64,000 bases of DNA from Pseudomonadota bacterium (GCA_023387815.1 JAEWHK010000033.1:24493-88492), one strand, 5' to 3'; shown: positions 44,872 through 55,529, counted from the first letter of the stretch. Numbers and translations: made by a program. The notes: generated from the letters alone by a model not told the origin.

Positions 44872-45314
44872 AACTTGATGTCAAAATTCTGGACGAGCGC
44901 ATGCGCGATCAGTTGCCTACTTACGCAACGGCTGGCTCGGCCGGCCTTGATTTGCGTGCCTGCCTGGATGAGCCTCAAACACTGGCGCCCGGTGCATCGC
45001 TACTTGTTCCAACCGGAATTTCCATTTATTTGCAGGACCCGCGTTATGCGGCCATGATTCTTCCCCGATCCGGACTGGGTCACAAAAACGGCATTGTGCT
45101 GGGCAATCTGGTCGGGCTGATTGACGCCGATTATCAGGGACCATTGATGGTCTCGGTGTGGAACCGCAGTCAGGAGCCGTTTGTTCTCAAACCCATGGAG
45201 CGCATTGCACAGCTGGTGGTGGTTCCCGTTATGCAAGTACAATTCAATGTCGTAGAGGATTTCGTACAGAGCGAGCGCGGCACGGGTGGTTTTGGCAGTA
45301 CCGGCAGTCACTGA
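44868..45314 (+). CDS. dut: dUTP diphosphatase
   Basis: 148 residues, the trimeric type. [42 protein letters not shown] and [11 protein letters not shown] are the dUTPase motifs I, II, III and V. Removes dUTP and provides dUMP. Overlaps the upstream membrane-protein gene by 4 bases. Works with ung (16.1 kb in this window) to keep uracil out of DNA. Confidence 0.97.
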   Translation: MKLDVKILDERMRDQLPTYATAGSAGLDLRACLDEPQTLAPGASLLVPTGISIYLQDPRYAAMILPRSGLGHKNGIVLGNLVGLIDADYQGPLMVSVWNRSQEPFVLKPMERIAQLVVVPVMQVQFNVVEDFVQSERGTGGFGSTGSH

Positions 45315-45449
45315 TACGTGGCTGACCGTCGCAGACATGATCACGGATGGGGCATCAGTCAGGCAGCAGGGAGGCCATCTGTGATCCGTAGCCAGGCAGA
45401 AGCAGTTTCTGCGTTCTGAACTGGCAATCCCTATCTTTCAGGAAATAAA

Positions 45450-46451
45450 ATGAAACTTACAAAACGAACGCTGTTGAAAAGCGCAATGGTCGGCCTGCTG
45501 GGCATGACCCTGATGCAACCGGTATTGGCCCAGCAGACGGCTTTTCCGACTAAACCGATTACCTTCATCGTCCCTTATCCACCTGGCGGACCGCTGGACG
45601 GCGTTGCACGTCTGCTTGCAGAACATGCCGGCAAAACGCTGAAGCAGAGCATCATTGTGGAAAACAAACCGGGTGCAGGCGGCAATATTGGTGCCGGTAT
45701 GGTGGCGCGCGCCAAACCCGATGGCTACACGATCGTGATGGGCGCGGTGGCGACTCACGCTATCAATCCCTGGTTGTACAAAAGCCTGAATTACGATCCC
45801 GTGAAAGATTTCGCACCAGTATTGCTGGTATCTGAAGTGCCCAATGTGCTGGTGGTCAGCACAGCATTTTCAGACAAGAACAATATCAAGGATGTGGCTT
45901 CGCTGGTTGAATATGCCAAAAAGAATCCCGGCGGGTTGAACTATGCCTCTGGTGGCAATGGCAGTGCTGGTCATCTGGCAGGAGAACTGTTCAAACAGCG
46001 CACTGGTATTGATGCCGTGCACGTTCCCTATCAGGGCGCAAGTCCGGCGAAGTTGTCTTTGTTGGCAGACCAGACCCAGTTCATGTTTGACAATCTGGCC
46101 TCTGCCCTGCCGATGGTCAACGATGGCAAGGTCCGTGCTCTGGCTCTGACTACCAAGGCAAAATCAGACATCATGAAAGACGTACCCACTCTGGAATCGG
46201 CCGGCATCAAGGATTTTGATATCAGCACCTGGTTTGGCATTTTTGCCACAGGCGGAACGCCTGACACCACAGTCACAACGCTGCACGATGCGTTCGCCAA
46301 AGCCATGGAAGACGAGTCGGTCAAAAAACAATTGCTGACCATGGGCTCAGACACCAAGCCCTCTTCTTCCGCCGAGTTTGCAGACAAGGTAAAAACGGAA
46401 ATGGAAAAATATCGCGAGGTTGTTAAGCTTTCCGGTGCGACGGCGCAATAA
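45450..46451 (+). CDS. Bug-type periplasmic solute receptor (tripartite tricarboxylate family)
   Basis: 333 residues. Signal peptide ending at VLAQQ, then AFPTKPITFIVPYPPGGPLDGVARLLAEHAGKTL, the standard Bug start, and DVASLVEYAKKNPGGLNYASGGNGSAGHL. Bug proteins bind carboxylates for TctAB carriers, but no carrier gene lies here, so it is one of the many orphan Bug receptors of Alcaligenaceae. AGGAA lies 5 bases before the ATG. Followed by a terminator. Confidence 0.93.
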   Translation: MKLTKRTLLKSAMVGLLGMTLMQPVLAQQTAFPTKPITFIVPYPPGGPLDGVARLLAEHAGKTLKQSIIVENKPGAGGNIGAGMVARAKPDGYTIVMGAVATHAINPWLYKSLNYDPVKDFAPVLLVSEVPNVLVVSTAFSDKNNIKDVASLVEYAKKNPGGLNYASGGNGSAGHLAGELFKQRTGIDAVHVPYQGASPAKLSLLADQTQFMFDNLASALPMVNDGKVRALALTTKAKSDIMKDVPTLESAGIKDFDISTWFGIFATGGTPDTTVTTLHDAFAKAMEDESVKKQLLTMGSDTKPSSSAEFADKVKTEMEKYREVVKLSGATAQ

Positions 46452-46521
46452 AGTCAGACCTGAATCCGGAATGCTTCTAAATGGACGATATCACAGGCTC
46501 GCCCGATGATACTCGCAAAAC

Positions 46522-46563
46522 AAAGGCGGCCATGAAATGTCATGACCGCCTTTATCATTTTTA
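46522..46563 (+). terminator. Rho-independent terminator after the Bug receptor gene
   Basis: AAAGGCGG-C-CATGA pairs with TCATG-A-CCGCCTTT with one C/A mismatch, followed by a T-rich tract. It may also serve the convergent Liv-type gene ending at 46681. Confidence 0.75.
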
Positions 46564-46680
46564 GCGGAACCGGTTTTTGTGCAAGCCTGCTCAATTGCGG
46601 CACACTCAAATCAGGCCCTTTCATTGCAACGCCATTCATTGCTGCACGATTGCTGCAGCCCGAAAAGCGACTACAACGTT

Positions 46681-47838
46681 TTATTCTTCGCCCGCGTACT
46701 GAAACCGGCCATCTTCGATTTTGCCCATAACCCGGGCACGCGCATCAAAGCCCTGATGATCTTTGGCTGAAATGTTCAATACGCCATTGGGCACGGTCAG
46801 GTCTTTGGTGTTCTCAATGGCATCACGCAAGGCACTGCGAAACTCAGGCGTACCCGGCTTCACCTGTTTCTGAAGCGCACGCTTGACGGCATCGTCCAGC
46901 ACCATATACGCGCCCCAGGCATCACCGGCAAACTGAGTGGCCGAATTGGCACCATACTTGCCTTCATATTTCTGCGTAAACTCGCTGGCCACCTGTTTGA
47001 CCGGACTGGAATCGGGCAGACCCTTGGCAACCACACCCGGCCCCGTGGGGAATAAGGTACCTTCCACATCTTTGCCGCCAACCTGCAGAAACTCCAGTGT
47101 TCCGATGCCGTGCGTCTGATAGATCGGTCCCTTGTAGCCACGCTGCTTCAGGGTTTTTTCCGGAAGGACAGCTGGTGTACCGGAACCGGCAATCAGAATC
47201 GCATCCGGTTTGGCTGCCATCAGCTTGAGCACTTGCCCGGTAACGGAAGGGTCGGTCCGCTGATAGGATTCACGGGCGACCACATCAATCTTGCCTTCGG
47301 CCAGCGAGGAAAACTCTTTCCACCAGTTTTCACCGTAGGAATCTGCATAGCCAATAAAGGCGACTTTCTTGAATCCCTTTTTGACCATGTCTTCTACCAG
47401 CACTTCAGCCATCAGACTATCATTCTGTGGCATCTTGAAGGCCCAGTGACGACCCGGATCATCGGGTGGCGTCACAATGGCTGCAGAAGCGGCCAGCGCA
47501 ACCATAGGCGTTTTTGTCTCTTTGAGTACGTCCAGAATGGCCAGCGCTGCTGCGGTCGTATTGGGCCCGACAAGGACATCGATTTTGTCTTCTGAAGTCA
47601 GTTTGCGCGCGTTGCGCACAGATTTGCTGACGTCGGTTCCATCATCCAGAATGATATATTTTGCTGGCTCACCACCCAGCGTGCGCGGCCACAGGTCGAT
47701 GGCGTTGCGCGACTGTATGCCAATAGCGGCGGCCGGCCCGGTGCTCGAAAGATTGATGCCGACCGTGACGTCCGCGAGCGCCAGCGGCGCCAGTGTTGCG
47801 GTCAGAGCACCAAGGATGATCGAAGAAATGACTTTCAT
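46681..47838 (-). CDS. Liv-type ABC transporter substrate-binding protein
   Basis: 385 residues. Signal peptide ending at PLALA, then DVTVGINLSSTGPAAAIGIQSRNAI and the periplasmic type-1 fold of leucine/amide-binding proteins (LVGPNTTAAALAILDV, AFIGYADSYGENWW). The matching permease and ATPase genes are not here, so it is an orphan binding protein that may share a carrier elsewhere. AGAGG precedes the start. Convergent with the Bug gene. Confidence 0.92.
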   Translation of the reverse strand: MKVISSIILGALTATLAPLALADVTVGINLSSTGPAAAIGIQSRNAIDLWPRTLGGEPAKYIILDDGTDVSKSVRNARKLTSEDKIDVLVGPNTTAAALAILDVLKETKTPMVALAASAAIVTPPDDPGRHWAFKMPQNDSLMAEVLVEDMVKKGFKKVAFIGYADSYGENWWKEFSSLAEGKIDVVARESYQRTDPSVTGQVLKLMAAKPDAILIAGSGTPAVLPEKTLKQRGYKGPIYQTHGIGTLEFLQVGGKDVEGTLFPTGPGVVAKGLPDSSPVKQVASEFTQKYEGKYGANSATQFAGDAWGAYMVLDDAVKRALQKQVKPGTPEFRSALRDAIENTKDLTVPNGVLNISAKDHQGFDARARVMGKIEDGRFQYAGEE

Positions 47839-47944
47839 GAATTAGACCTCTGGTAACAGGATGGTGGCCGCAAGGCAGGTTCCGGACCTTACCGTGACGG
47901 CGAAACTTCAGGCGCGCAGCTTTCGACTGTGCGATGGCCGCATT

Positions 47945-48607
47945 CTAACCCGGATGGCAGCCCAGTGATTGTACCTGGGCGCCTTCAGATGCACGCACTT
48001 GCGTGCGATGATCAATCGCGCCGGCAATCACGTCAGACAGTAAGGCGATGGCCTTGGACTGACTCACGACCAGTCCATCGACACCCTTGCCTGCCGGTAC
48101 CTGAATCCGTGTCTGGCAGACATCGCCTGTACGCGATGCAACGCGAACCGGCCGAATGCGCCAGGTGACATCTATCACCGCCACTTTGTTCAGCACCATA
48201 TCAAAGCGATGAAAGGTCGCCTGTACCAGCCAGATGGGTAATCTCTCGTCATTGCCCGCCACTCCCTGCACGTTGATGGCGCCGAGACGACTGACCAGAT
48301 TGGCCGATAGCGTCTTCTGGATTTCATCCTGCAATGAACCGGCCCAGCGCGAACCATTCAACGGCACGACGGCAGCAGAGTCGGCCGACTGGCGAATCAT
48401 CAGTTGCGCCTTGTCCACAGCATCGGGTACCGTAACGTCATGCACATTGAGTCCGAAAGGCGCCTCTCCCTGCACCATCGCGTCCTCACCATTCTGGGTG
48501 GCCAGCGTATAGTACTGCGTAGGTGCGGACGCACATCCGGTGATCGCGGCGGCCAGCACGGCCAGAAACAGTGGCCTGGTCGCCCGCAGGGATTTCAATG
48601 GTCTCAT
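47945..48607 (-). CDS. pqiC: PqiC lipoprotein (ABC-type auxiliary component)
   Basis: 220 residues. Lipobox ITGC at the end of the signal peptide; the rest is the DUF330/PqiC domain (PTQYYTLATQNGEDA, RWAGSLQDEIQKTLSANLVSRLG). PqiC is the outer-membrane lipoprotein of the PqiABC lipid-transport tunnel. The start overlaps the pqiB stop by one base (TAATG). Confidence 0.92.
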   Translation of the reverse strand: MRPLKSLRATRPLFLAVLAAAITGCASAPTQYYTLATQNGEDAMVQGEAPFGLNVHDVTVPDAVDKAQLMIRQSADSAAVVPLNGSRWAGSLQDEIQKTLSANLVSRLGAINVQGVAGNDERLPIWLVQATFHRFDMVLNKVAVIDVTWRIRPVRVASRTGDVCQTRIQVPAGKGVDGLVVSQSKAIALLSDVIAGAIDHRTQVRASEGAQVQSLGCHPG

Positions 48608-50457
48608 TATTCACTTTCCTTGAATGGAATATTATCTTTGGGGCGCCCGCGAATCAGCGAGCTGGGTTCGGCCTGCAGATAGTCTCCGAGACTGCGTACA
48701 GATTTGGCTGCGCGTGACAGTTCTTTGATCATGCCGTTAAGCTGCAGCATGACAGGACTGTCATCGTTGACCACACCGCGCACACTACCCATGGTCTTAT
48801 TCACACCGTCGAGCGATCGACCGGCTTTCTGCACCGTCTTCGTGAGCTCGGGCACCATGGTGCTATCGAGCGTGCGAGCCAGACTCGAAATGCTCTTCAA
48901 TGCGTCATCCAGTGAATGACCAATCGAATCTATCGGCAGGTCTTTCAGTTTTTCCACAATGACGTTCAGCTGCTGCTGCAATTCATCGAAGCTTCCCGGT
49001 ACGGTCGCGATCTCAACCGGCTCGACGCTGACATCCGGCACCGGTGGCTTTTTGCTGATTTCCGGGAAGTAATCCAGCGCGACATACAGCTGCCCCGTGA
49101 AAATATTGGCGAAACGTAACTGGGCCTGAATGCCGCTCTTGACGAACTCCTTGAGTGCCAGATCATGTACCAATTTGCCGTTTTTATCGAAGCGTTCCTT
49201 GTCTGGAATGACCCCACCCAGGCGATTCTCATAGATGACACCGTCAACGATCACCGTGGTTTTCTTGGTTGCGATATCAAATTCCATTGAAATGTCTTTG
49301 ACTTCGCCCAGAAGAATACCTTTGAAGTCTATCGCAGAACCCGTTTGCAGGCCACGTACAGATTTGTCGAACTTCATCCGTAATGGGAAAGCCAGCCCAT
49401 CGGGTTTGGCAAGTGCCTTCTCTTCACTGGTGTGCAGAACAAATTTGGTACCCGCAGGCGCAGGCAGCACTTCCTCGGCCGTATCATCCTCTACGGGTAG
49501 CTGACCAAACGAAATACCTCCCGCCAGCACCGAGACCAGTGATTGCGTTTTCAGATTCAGGCCGCCTGCATTCAGGGAAAGATCCACGCCGCTGGCATTC
49601 CAGAAGCGGCTGTTTTTTGTGACGTACCGGTCATACGGTGCATCCACGAAAATCTGTATCTCTACGCCTTTGCCGTTTTCGCCAAGGTTGTAATTGATGA
49701 CCTGGCCCACTTCAAGGCGCCGATACAGCACGGGAGAGCCCAGATCCAGCGAGTTCAGGCTGGGGGCCGTCACGGTAAAACGTTTGCCCGGGCGGCCGCT
49801 AACCAGTTCCGGGGGCTTTTCAAGCCCGACAAATTCATCGCGATACTCGGCCTTGCGCTGTGCGGAATCGTCAATATCCACGCCGATATATGAGCCTGAC
49901 ACGAGCGTGCCCAGGCCTGATACGCCGCTTACGCCCAGACGCGGTTTAACCACCCAGAAACGTGCGCCATCACGCAGCAGAAAGTCTGAACCCTCCTTGA
50001 ATGCGACCTTGACTTCCACTGAATTGTGATCACTGCTCAGATTGATGTCGGACACCACGCCGACCACGACATCTTTGTAACGAACCTGAGTTTTGTCGAC
50101 TTCGAGCCCTTCAGCTGTCTTGAATGTGACAGTAGCGACCGGCCCCTGCTGCATGTAATCACGAACAAGCAGAGACAGACCAATAATGGCGGCAATCAGA
50201 GGCACCAGCCAGATCCAGGAGATGTTCTTGTTTTTCTTCTGGGTCACTACCGGTGTTTTGGCGATGACGGGGTTGGGACGATTGGGTGAACCGCCCTGTG
50301 TATCTGTCTGATTCTGGTCGTTCGAGGATGCGTTCCCATCCTGCCGGCCCGAACCGGAATCGGCCTCGCCTCTGGGCGTCTGACGCTCGTCCGCTGCGGA
50401 CCCGTCAGCCGGGGTCTTCCGGGACGGATCCGATGGGGGCAGATCATTTTCAGACAT
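48607..50457 (-). CDS. pqiB: PqiB, multi-MCE tunnel protein
   Basis: 616 residues. One transmembrane helix (WIWLVPLIAAIIGLSLLVRDY at about 85-105), then three MCE/MlaD domains (GPVATVTFKTAEGLEVDKTQVRYKDV is the first) and a C-terminal coiled coil. PqiB bridges the periplasm to carry lipids between membranes. A polar N-terminal stretch of 80 residues is longer than usual. AGGAG lies 7 bases before the ATG. 92 bases separate it from pqiA. Confidence 0.95.
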   Translation of the reverse strand: MSENDLPPSDPSRKTPADGSAADERQTPRGEADSGSGRQDGNASSNDQNQTDTQGGSPNRPNPVIAKTPVVTQKKNKNISWIWLVPLIAAIIGLSLLVRDYMQQGPVATVTFKTAEGLEVDKTQVRYKDVVVGVVSDINLSSDHNSVEVKVAFKEGSDFLLRDGARFWVVKPRLGVSGVSGLGTLVSGSYIGVDIDDSAQRKAEYRDEFVGLEKPPELVSGRPGKRFTVTAPSLNSLDLGSPVLYRRLEVGQVINYNLGENGKGVEIQIFVDAPYDRYVTKNSRFWNASGVDLSLNAGGLNLKTQSLVSVLAGGISFGQLPVEDDTAEEVLPAPAGTKFVLHTSEEKALAKPDGLAFPLRMKFDKSVRGLQTGSAIDFKGILLGEVKDISMEFDIATKKTTVIVDGVIYENRLGGVIPDKERFDKNGKLVHDLALKEFVKSGIQAQLRFANIFTGQLYVALDYFPEISKKPPVPDVSVEPVEIATVPGSFDELQQQLNVIVEKLKDLPIDSIGHSLDDALKSISSLARTLDSTMVPELTKTVQKAGRSLDGVNKTMGSVRGVVNDDSPVMLQLNGMIKELSRAAKSVRSLGDYLQAEPSSLIRGRPKDNIPFKESE

Positions 50458-50549
50458 AAATTACTCCTGCCAACTGCTGAATCTTTGAATTATGCATGTT
50501 ATTGAATAAACACTCTGGCGTTGCTTTCTTTCTCTGGAAAGATATTCTG

Positions 50550-51830
50550 TCAGGAAAAAGTGGGCGCGGTCACTGCAGGCTGATAATCGTCCATTTCAAT
50601 ATCGTCGTCAACTTCATCCCAGCCCTTGCGGATATCAAAATTCATGGTAGCGATCATGGTCACAACCACCACCATACCGAAAGCCGCTGCGCCTATGTCA
50701 GGCCTGACAGACATCAGGGGGCCGAAACTGACCAGGGACGTAAGCAGGATGACAACAAAGACATCCAGCATGGACCATTGGCCGATCAGCTCTACCGTCT
50801 GATACATGCGCGTGTAATGCATCATCGTATCACGCCTGCCCCTTGCGGAACGCCCCAGCAAAATACCCAAAATCACAATTTTTGTCAGCGGCACAACAAA
50901 GCTGGCAATAAAAACGATAAGCGCCAGATCCCAGGAGCCCATATTCCACAACTCCAGGATCCCGCCCAGGATCGTATGTGCCGTGGTTCCGCCCAGTACC
51001 GTGGTATTGATCATAACCGGGTAGAGATTGGCAGGCAGATATAGAAAAATGGCCGCAAGAAGAATGGCCAGCGTACGCGTTTTGTGTGCGGGTTTACGGA
51101 AGTGAACCGGGTTGTGACAACGCTGACACGTCCCTTCGTGAGAATGGCTCATCGTGATCTGGCCACAGACCTCGCAATCCAGGGGAATATGTTCCTGATC
51201 GATGGAAACCGGAATATTCTGTACCGCGCCTTCCTGTTCGGCCAGAAGCCAGACTCTTTCCGAATTCAGCTTGCTCAAGGCAGTCAGAAGAAAGGTGAGT
51301 GCCGCGTAGGCCCACAGACCAGCGCCTGGCGTCAGGGAGGCCATATCGGCAAGTTTGACGATAGCCACCAGGGCTCCCAGCATAAAGACCGGGATCATGG
51401 CCCAGGGCCTGACGTAATGAAGCCAGCGACTGAGCACGTTGAGTCCGGGAGCGGGTCTGCCCCGACGCAGATAAACCAGCAGCCACATGAGTATCAGGAT
51501 GTCGAGCAGCGGCATCAGGAATCCTGTGGCAAAGCACATGATGGCCACACTGGGGTACCCGGTCTGCCAGGTGGCGGCAACCGCATCAAGAAATGTGGAG
51601 CTGCTTTTGAGGCCCAGTGCAGCGATGGTTCCTACGGGCATGCAGTTGGCAATCACAAACGCAATCAGCGACGTGACCACCAGGGCAAGCCATGCCGAAC
51701 TGGTCAGCGCGCCCTGCGTCCACAACACCGTACCACAGCGGACGCAAGAAGCGCGCTGACCGTGAGCCAGCGCGCTCTTTTCATGCAGTTGCCCACAATG
51801 GTGGCAGGCGATATACGTGCCCGTCGTCAT
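50550..51830 (-). CDS. pqiA: Paraquat-inducible protein A
   Basis: 426 residues, two repeats each with a Cys4 zinc ribbon (CHHCGQLHEKS to CVRCG; CEVCGQITM to CQRCH) and four membrane helices. Inner-membrane part of the PqiABC lipid transport system. The start at 51830 overlaps the last base of clpA stop (TGATG), so pqiA is translated after clpA. The upstream site AGGAAG lies some 12 bases away. Confidence 0.94.
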   Translation of the reverse strand: MTTGTYIACHHCGQLHEKSALAHGQRASCVRCGTVLWTQGALTSSAWLALVVTSLIAFVIANCMPVGTIAALGLKSSSTFLDAVAATWQTGYPSVAIMCFATGFLMPLLDILILMWLLVYLRRGRPAPGLNVLSRWLHYVRPWAMIPVFMLGALVAIVKLADMASLTPGAGLWAYAALTFLLTALSKLNSERVWLLAEQEGAVQNIPVSIDQEHIPLDCEVCGQITMSHSHEGTCQRCHNPVHFRKPAHKTRTLAILLAAIFLYLPANLYPVMINTTVLGGTTAHTILGGILELWNMGSWDLALIVFIASFVVPLTKIVILGILLGRSARGRRDTMMHYTRMYQTVELIGQWSMLDVFVVILLTSLVSFGPLMSVRPDIGAAAFGMVVVVTMIATMNFDIRKGWDEVDDDIEMDDYQPAVTAPTFS

Positions 51831-54130
51831 CAGGAAACCAGCGCTTCTTCCTCAGAGTCTTTCTTCTCCCTGGGATCAGAATCGTTGAACGTGAGTGTGA
51901 CTTCATCCTTGTCATCAATATCCACATACACAGAGCCGCCATTGGCCAGACGACCAAAGAGCAGTTCGTCGGCAAGCGCACGCCGGATGACATCCTGAAT
52001 GAGTCGCTGCATGGGTCTTGCGCCCATCACCGGATCGAAGCCTTTTTTGGCCAGATGCTGACGAAGCGCATCGGTAAAGGTGGCTTCGACGCGTTTTACC
52101 TGCAGCTGGTGTTCCAGTTCGATCAGGAACTTGTCCACGACACGCATGATGATTTCCTCGGACAGTGCCGCAAACGGAATGATGGCATCCAGCCGGTTAC
52201 GGAACTCCGGCGAGAACATCCGTTTGATCTCGGCCATTTCATCGCCGCTCTGACGGCTGTCAGAAAAACCGATGGACCGGCGGTTAAGCAGCTCGGCACC
52301 GGCATTGGTGGTCATAATAATCACCACATTACGGAAATCCGATTTGCGACCATTATTGTCCGTGAGAACACCATGATCCATGACCTGCAGCAGAATATTG
52401 AAAATATCCGGATGGGCTTTTTCAATTTCATCCAGCAACAGAACGCTGTGAGGCTGCTTGTTGACTGCTTCGGTCAGCAAACCACCCTGATCAAAACCGA
52501 CATATCCCGGAGGCGCACCAATCAGTCGGGAAACCGCATGGCGCTCCATGTACTCGGACATATCAAAGCGAATCAGCTCAACGCCCAGAATGAACGCCAG
52601 TTGCTTGGCAACCTCGGTTTTCCCCACGCCGGTCGGGCCGGAGAACAGGAAGGAACCGATAGGTTTGTCGGGCTTGCCCAGACCGGAGCGCGACATTTTG
52701 ATGGCCGAGGCCAGGGCCGTAATGGCTTCATCCTGTCCGAAAACCACGGTTTTCAGATCGCGGTCCAGGGTCGCAAGCTTGTTGCGATCATCGCTGCTGA
52801 CCGATTGCGGCGGAATACGGGCCATCTTGGATACCACGTTTTCAATATCCGCCTTGCCAATAACCTTTTTCTGTCTGGACTTGGGCAACAGACGCTGCGC
52901 TGCCCCGCTTTCATCGAGCACGTCGATGGCCTTATCAGGCAGATGTCGGTCGTTGATATGCTTGGCCGACAGTTCCGCTGCCGCCGTAATGGCAGCCGCT
53001 GAATAGCGCACGTGATGGTGCTCTTCGAATTTCGATTTCAGGCCACGCAGAATAAGAATGGTCTGTTCCACGGTGGGTTCGCTGACATCGATTTTCTGGA
53101 AACGGCGCGACAGTGCGTGATCCTTCTCGAAAATACCGCGGTATTCCTTGTAGGTCGTTGCCCCCATGCAGCGCAATTGGCCGGAAGACAGTGCTGGTTT
53201 GAGCAGGTTGGACGCATCCATGGTGCCGCCGGATGCCGAACCTGCACCGATAAGCGTATGGATCTCATCGATGAAAAGCACCGATTCGGGCTGGCTGGCC
53301 AGCTGTTTGAGCACCGCTTTCAGACGCTGCTCAAAATCGCCGCGATATTTGGTACCCGCCAGCAAGGCGCCCATATCCAGCGCATAGACACGCGCTTTGG
53401 ACAGAATGTCAGGCACGTTGCCACTTGTGATACGCAGGGCCAGACCTTCGGCGATGGCGGTTTTACCCACGCCGGCCTCGCCGACCAGCAAGGGATTATT
53501 CTTGCGGCGACGACACAGAATCTGCACGACACGTTCAATTTCGCTGTCGCGACCGATCAGGGGATCAATTTTGCCGGCCTTGGCCAGCGTATTCAGATCC
53601 GACGCGTAGAGTGCCAGCGGCGATTTGTTTTCTTCGGCCTCACCTGACTGAGCATCGGGCGTGCTGGCGCTTTCATCTGGCGTAGGCGCAGCCGATTTGG
53701 TAATGCCATGGGAAATATAGTTGACCACGTCCAACCGGGTAATATTCTGCTCCTGCAGATAAAACACGGCGTGCGAGTCCTTTTCGCTGAAGATGGCGAC
53801 CAGTACGTTGGCACCGGTTGCCGGGCTTTTGGCGTTGCCGTTGGACGAAACGTGCATGATGGCGCGCTGAATGACGCGCTGAAAGCCCAGGGTCGGCTGT
53901 GTGTCAACCTCATCTGTGCCACCCACGATTGGAGTATTGGCATCCACAAAAGCGCGCAGCTTGCTGCGCAGCTGTTCGATATCAGCGTCGCAGGCCGTCA
54001 GTACTTCCCGTGCAGCCGCGTTATCCAGCAGAACCAGCAACAGATGCTCGACGGTAATAAATTCATGGCGTGCGGAGCGCGCGTCCACAAAAGCCATATG
54101 AAGGGTCACTTCGAGTTCTTGAGAAATCAC
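51830..54130 (-). CDS. clpA: ATP-dependent protease ATPase subunit ClpA
   Basis: 766 residues. N-domain repeats ([26 protein letters not shown]), first AAA domain with Walker [10 protein letters not shown], second with GPTGVGKTE, and the IGL-type loop is replaced by the usual ClpP-binding region in the second module. Unfolds proteins for ClpP. GTG 54130 follows GGAGGAAATA and is the start; no ATG fits better. The adaptor clpS lies 43 bases upstream on the same strand. Confidence 0.96.
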   Translation of the reverse strand: MISQELEVTLHMAFVDARSARHEFITVEHLLLVLLDNAAAREVLTACDADIEQLRSKLRAFVDANTPIVGGTDEVDTQPTLGFQRVIQRAIMHVSSNGNAKSPATGANVLVAIFSEKDSHAVFYLQEQNITRLDVVNYISHGITKSAAPTPDESASTPDAQSGEAEENKSPLALYASDLNTLAKAGKIDPLIGRDSEIERVVQILCRRRKNNPLLVGEAGVGKTAIAEGLALRITSGNVPDILSKARVYALDMGALLAGTKYRGDFEQRLKAVLKQLASQPESVLFIDEIHTLIGAGSASGGTMDASNLLKPALSSGQLRCMGATTYKEYRGIFEKDHALSRRFQKIDVSEPTVEQTILILRGLKSKFEEHHHVRYSAAAITAAAELSAKHINDRHLPDKAIDVLDESGAAQRLLPKSRQKKVIGKADIENVVSKMARIPPQSVSSDDRNKLATLDRDLKTVVFGQDEAITALASAIKMSRSGLGKPDKPIGSFLFSGPTGVGKTEVAKQLAFILGVELIRFDMSEYMERHAVSRLIGAPPGYVGFDQGGLLTEAVNKQPHSVLLLDEIEKAHPDIFNILLQVMDHGVLTDNNGRKSDFRNVVIIMTTNAGAELLNRRSIGFSDSRQSGDEMAEIKRMFSPEFRNRLDAIIPFAALSEEIIMRVVDKFLIELEHQLQVKRVEATFTDALRQHLAKKGFDPVMGARPMQRLIQDVIRRALADELLFGRLANGGSVYVDIDDKDEVTLTFNDSDPREKKDSEEEALVS

Positions 54131-54173
54131 TATTTCCTCCGTCTAAACATCTGCCCTGGCAGAGCCAGGAACA

Positions 54174-54482
54174 TTACAAATCTATGGGTTCCATCACGCA
54201 CTGTAAAGGGTGCTGATGTGAACGCGCATATTGCGCAACAGTTGCGACCTTGGTGGCGGCGATATCCTTGGTATAGACACCGCACACGCCCTTACCATCA
54301 TGATGCACTTTTAACATGATCACCGTTGCTTCTTCTTCCGATTTTGAAAAAATCTTCTGCAAGACCGAAACCACGAAATCCATGGGTGTGTAATCATCAT
54401 TGAGAAGTAACACCTGATACATGGGCGGAGGCGCCAACTTCGCCTTCTGCGCTTCAGTGACAATCCCTGACTGCTGAGCCAT
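54174..54482 (-). CDS. clpS: ClpS adaptor for ClpAP
   Basis: 102 residues. [24 protein letters not shown] and [24 protein letters not shown] are the N-degron-binding residues and core of ClpS. Directs N-end-rule substrates to ClpA. AGG lies 7 bases before the ATG. In tandem with clpA. Confidence 0.96.
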   Translation of the reverse strand: MAQQSGIVTEAQKAKLAPPPMYQVLLLNDDYTPMDFVVSVLQKIFSKSEEEATVIMLKVHHDGKGVCGVYTKDIAATKVATVAQYARSHQHPLQCVMEPIDL

Positions 54483-54721
54483 ACTGAACCTGATTAAGAA
54501 AAACTCTATATAGATACTTTATACGATATTTCAAGTACTGTTGTTAATGAACCCCGGAATTATCGGTAATTTCCACTATTGACTCACTTAATTTTAATCC
54601 GCATCATTTATTTGTACTGAAAAATAGTATCCACAATACTTTTTCAGTATCTTTTTCGGCAATCGACGCGTCATCGGTCAATCGCCATGGGTTGGTAATA
54701 TCTTGAGCAGAGGCTGTAAGT

Positions 54722-54970
54722 ATGTCAGAAACAACGGAATCAACAATCCCGGAAGAAGGCGGTAACAAGCAGACCGGGACAGTCAAATGGTTTAACGATG
54801 CCAAAGGGTTTGGTTTTATCACCCCCGATGGCGGTGGAGAAGACCTGTTTGCCCATTTTTCATCGATTCAGATGAACGGTTTTAAAACTTTGAAAGAAGG
54901 CCAGCGGGTCACTTTTGAGATCGCACAAGGTCCAAAAGGCCAACAGGCACTCAATATTATGGCAGCATAG
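54722..54970 (+). CDS. Cold-shock domain protein
   Basis: 82 residues: a CSD with RNP1 KGFGFI and RNP2 DLFAHFS. It begins with a 16-residue leader ([14 protein letters not shown]) before [12 protein letters not shown], so it is longer than CspA. It binds single-stranded nucleic acid. GAGG lies 9 bases before the ATG. Divergent from clpS with 239 bases between. Its mRNA leader may be long. Confidence 0.93.
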   Translation: MSETTESTIPEEGGNKQTGTVKWFNDAKGFGFITPDGGGEDLFAHFSSIQMNGFKTLKEGQRVTFEIAQGPKGQQALNIMAA

Positions 54971-54994
54971 TCTGTATTTTTACAGGCTGTACGT

Positions 54995-55519
54995 ATGCCC
55001 CTGTCCGCATCAAGGTTCTTGCGTTTTACGCTGATTGCGGGCTGCGCTATCTCGGCAGGCCTCCTGGCAGGTCAACGGATAGCTGCAGCCCGCGTTTCTG
55101 CGCCCCCCACTACCCTTTCCAAGGCAACCCTGCGCATTGACAGCCACACTATCACTGTCGAAATCGCTGATACCGAAGCCAGGCGCGCTACTGGACTTAT
55201 GAATCGAAAAACGATGGCTGCCTCTCATGGCATGCTATTTGTGTTTCCGGATGATCAGCCTCGCTGTTTCTGGATGAAAAATACCCTGATTCCTCTTTCG
55301 ATTGCCTTTATGGATGCTCAGGGCACCATTGTTGCGCTGGACGAAATGCAGCCAATGAGTGAAGACAACCATTGTTCGGGTTCGAACGCGCGCTATGCGC
55401 TGGAAATGAATCGGGACTGGTTCCGTAGCCACGGGGTGCGAGTCGGTGATAATATCCAGGCTGTCACGCCTTCCTCTCTGCCCAGCGCAAATGACGGCGA
55501 ACCAGAAATTCCACAGTAA
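54995..55519 (+). CDS. Exported DUF192 family protein
   Basis: 174 residues. N-terminal signal peptide or anchor (FLRFTLIAGCAISAGLLAGQRIAA), then DUF192: ATGLMNRKTMAASHGMLFVF, RCFWMKNTLIPLSIAFMD, ALEMNRDWFRSHGV. Ending GEPEIPQ. The family has no established function. 24 bases after the cold-shock gene and 10 bases before a lipoprotein gene; the three may be co-transcribed. A cytoplasmic DUF192 occurs at 2769-3095. Confidence 0.9.
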   Translation: MPLSASRFLRFTLIAGCAISAGLLAGQRIAAARVSAPPTTLSKATLRIDSHTITVEIADTEARRATGLMNRKTMAASHGMLFVFPDDQPRCFWMKNTLIPLSIAFMDAQGTIVALDEMQPMSEDNHCSGSNARYALEMNRDWFRSHGVRVGDNIQAVTPSSLPSANDGEPEIPQ

Positions 55520-55529
55520 AAGGTTATTT

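Noticed and set aside
51692..53002. 436-codon plus-strand frame antisense to clpA
   Set aside because: The opposite frame is a complete clpA; the long antisense frame is a by-product of its codon use.
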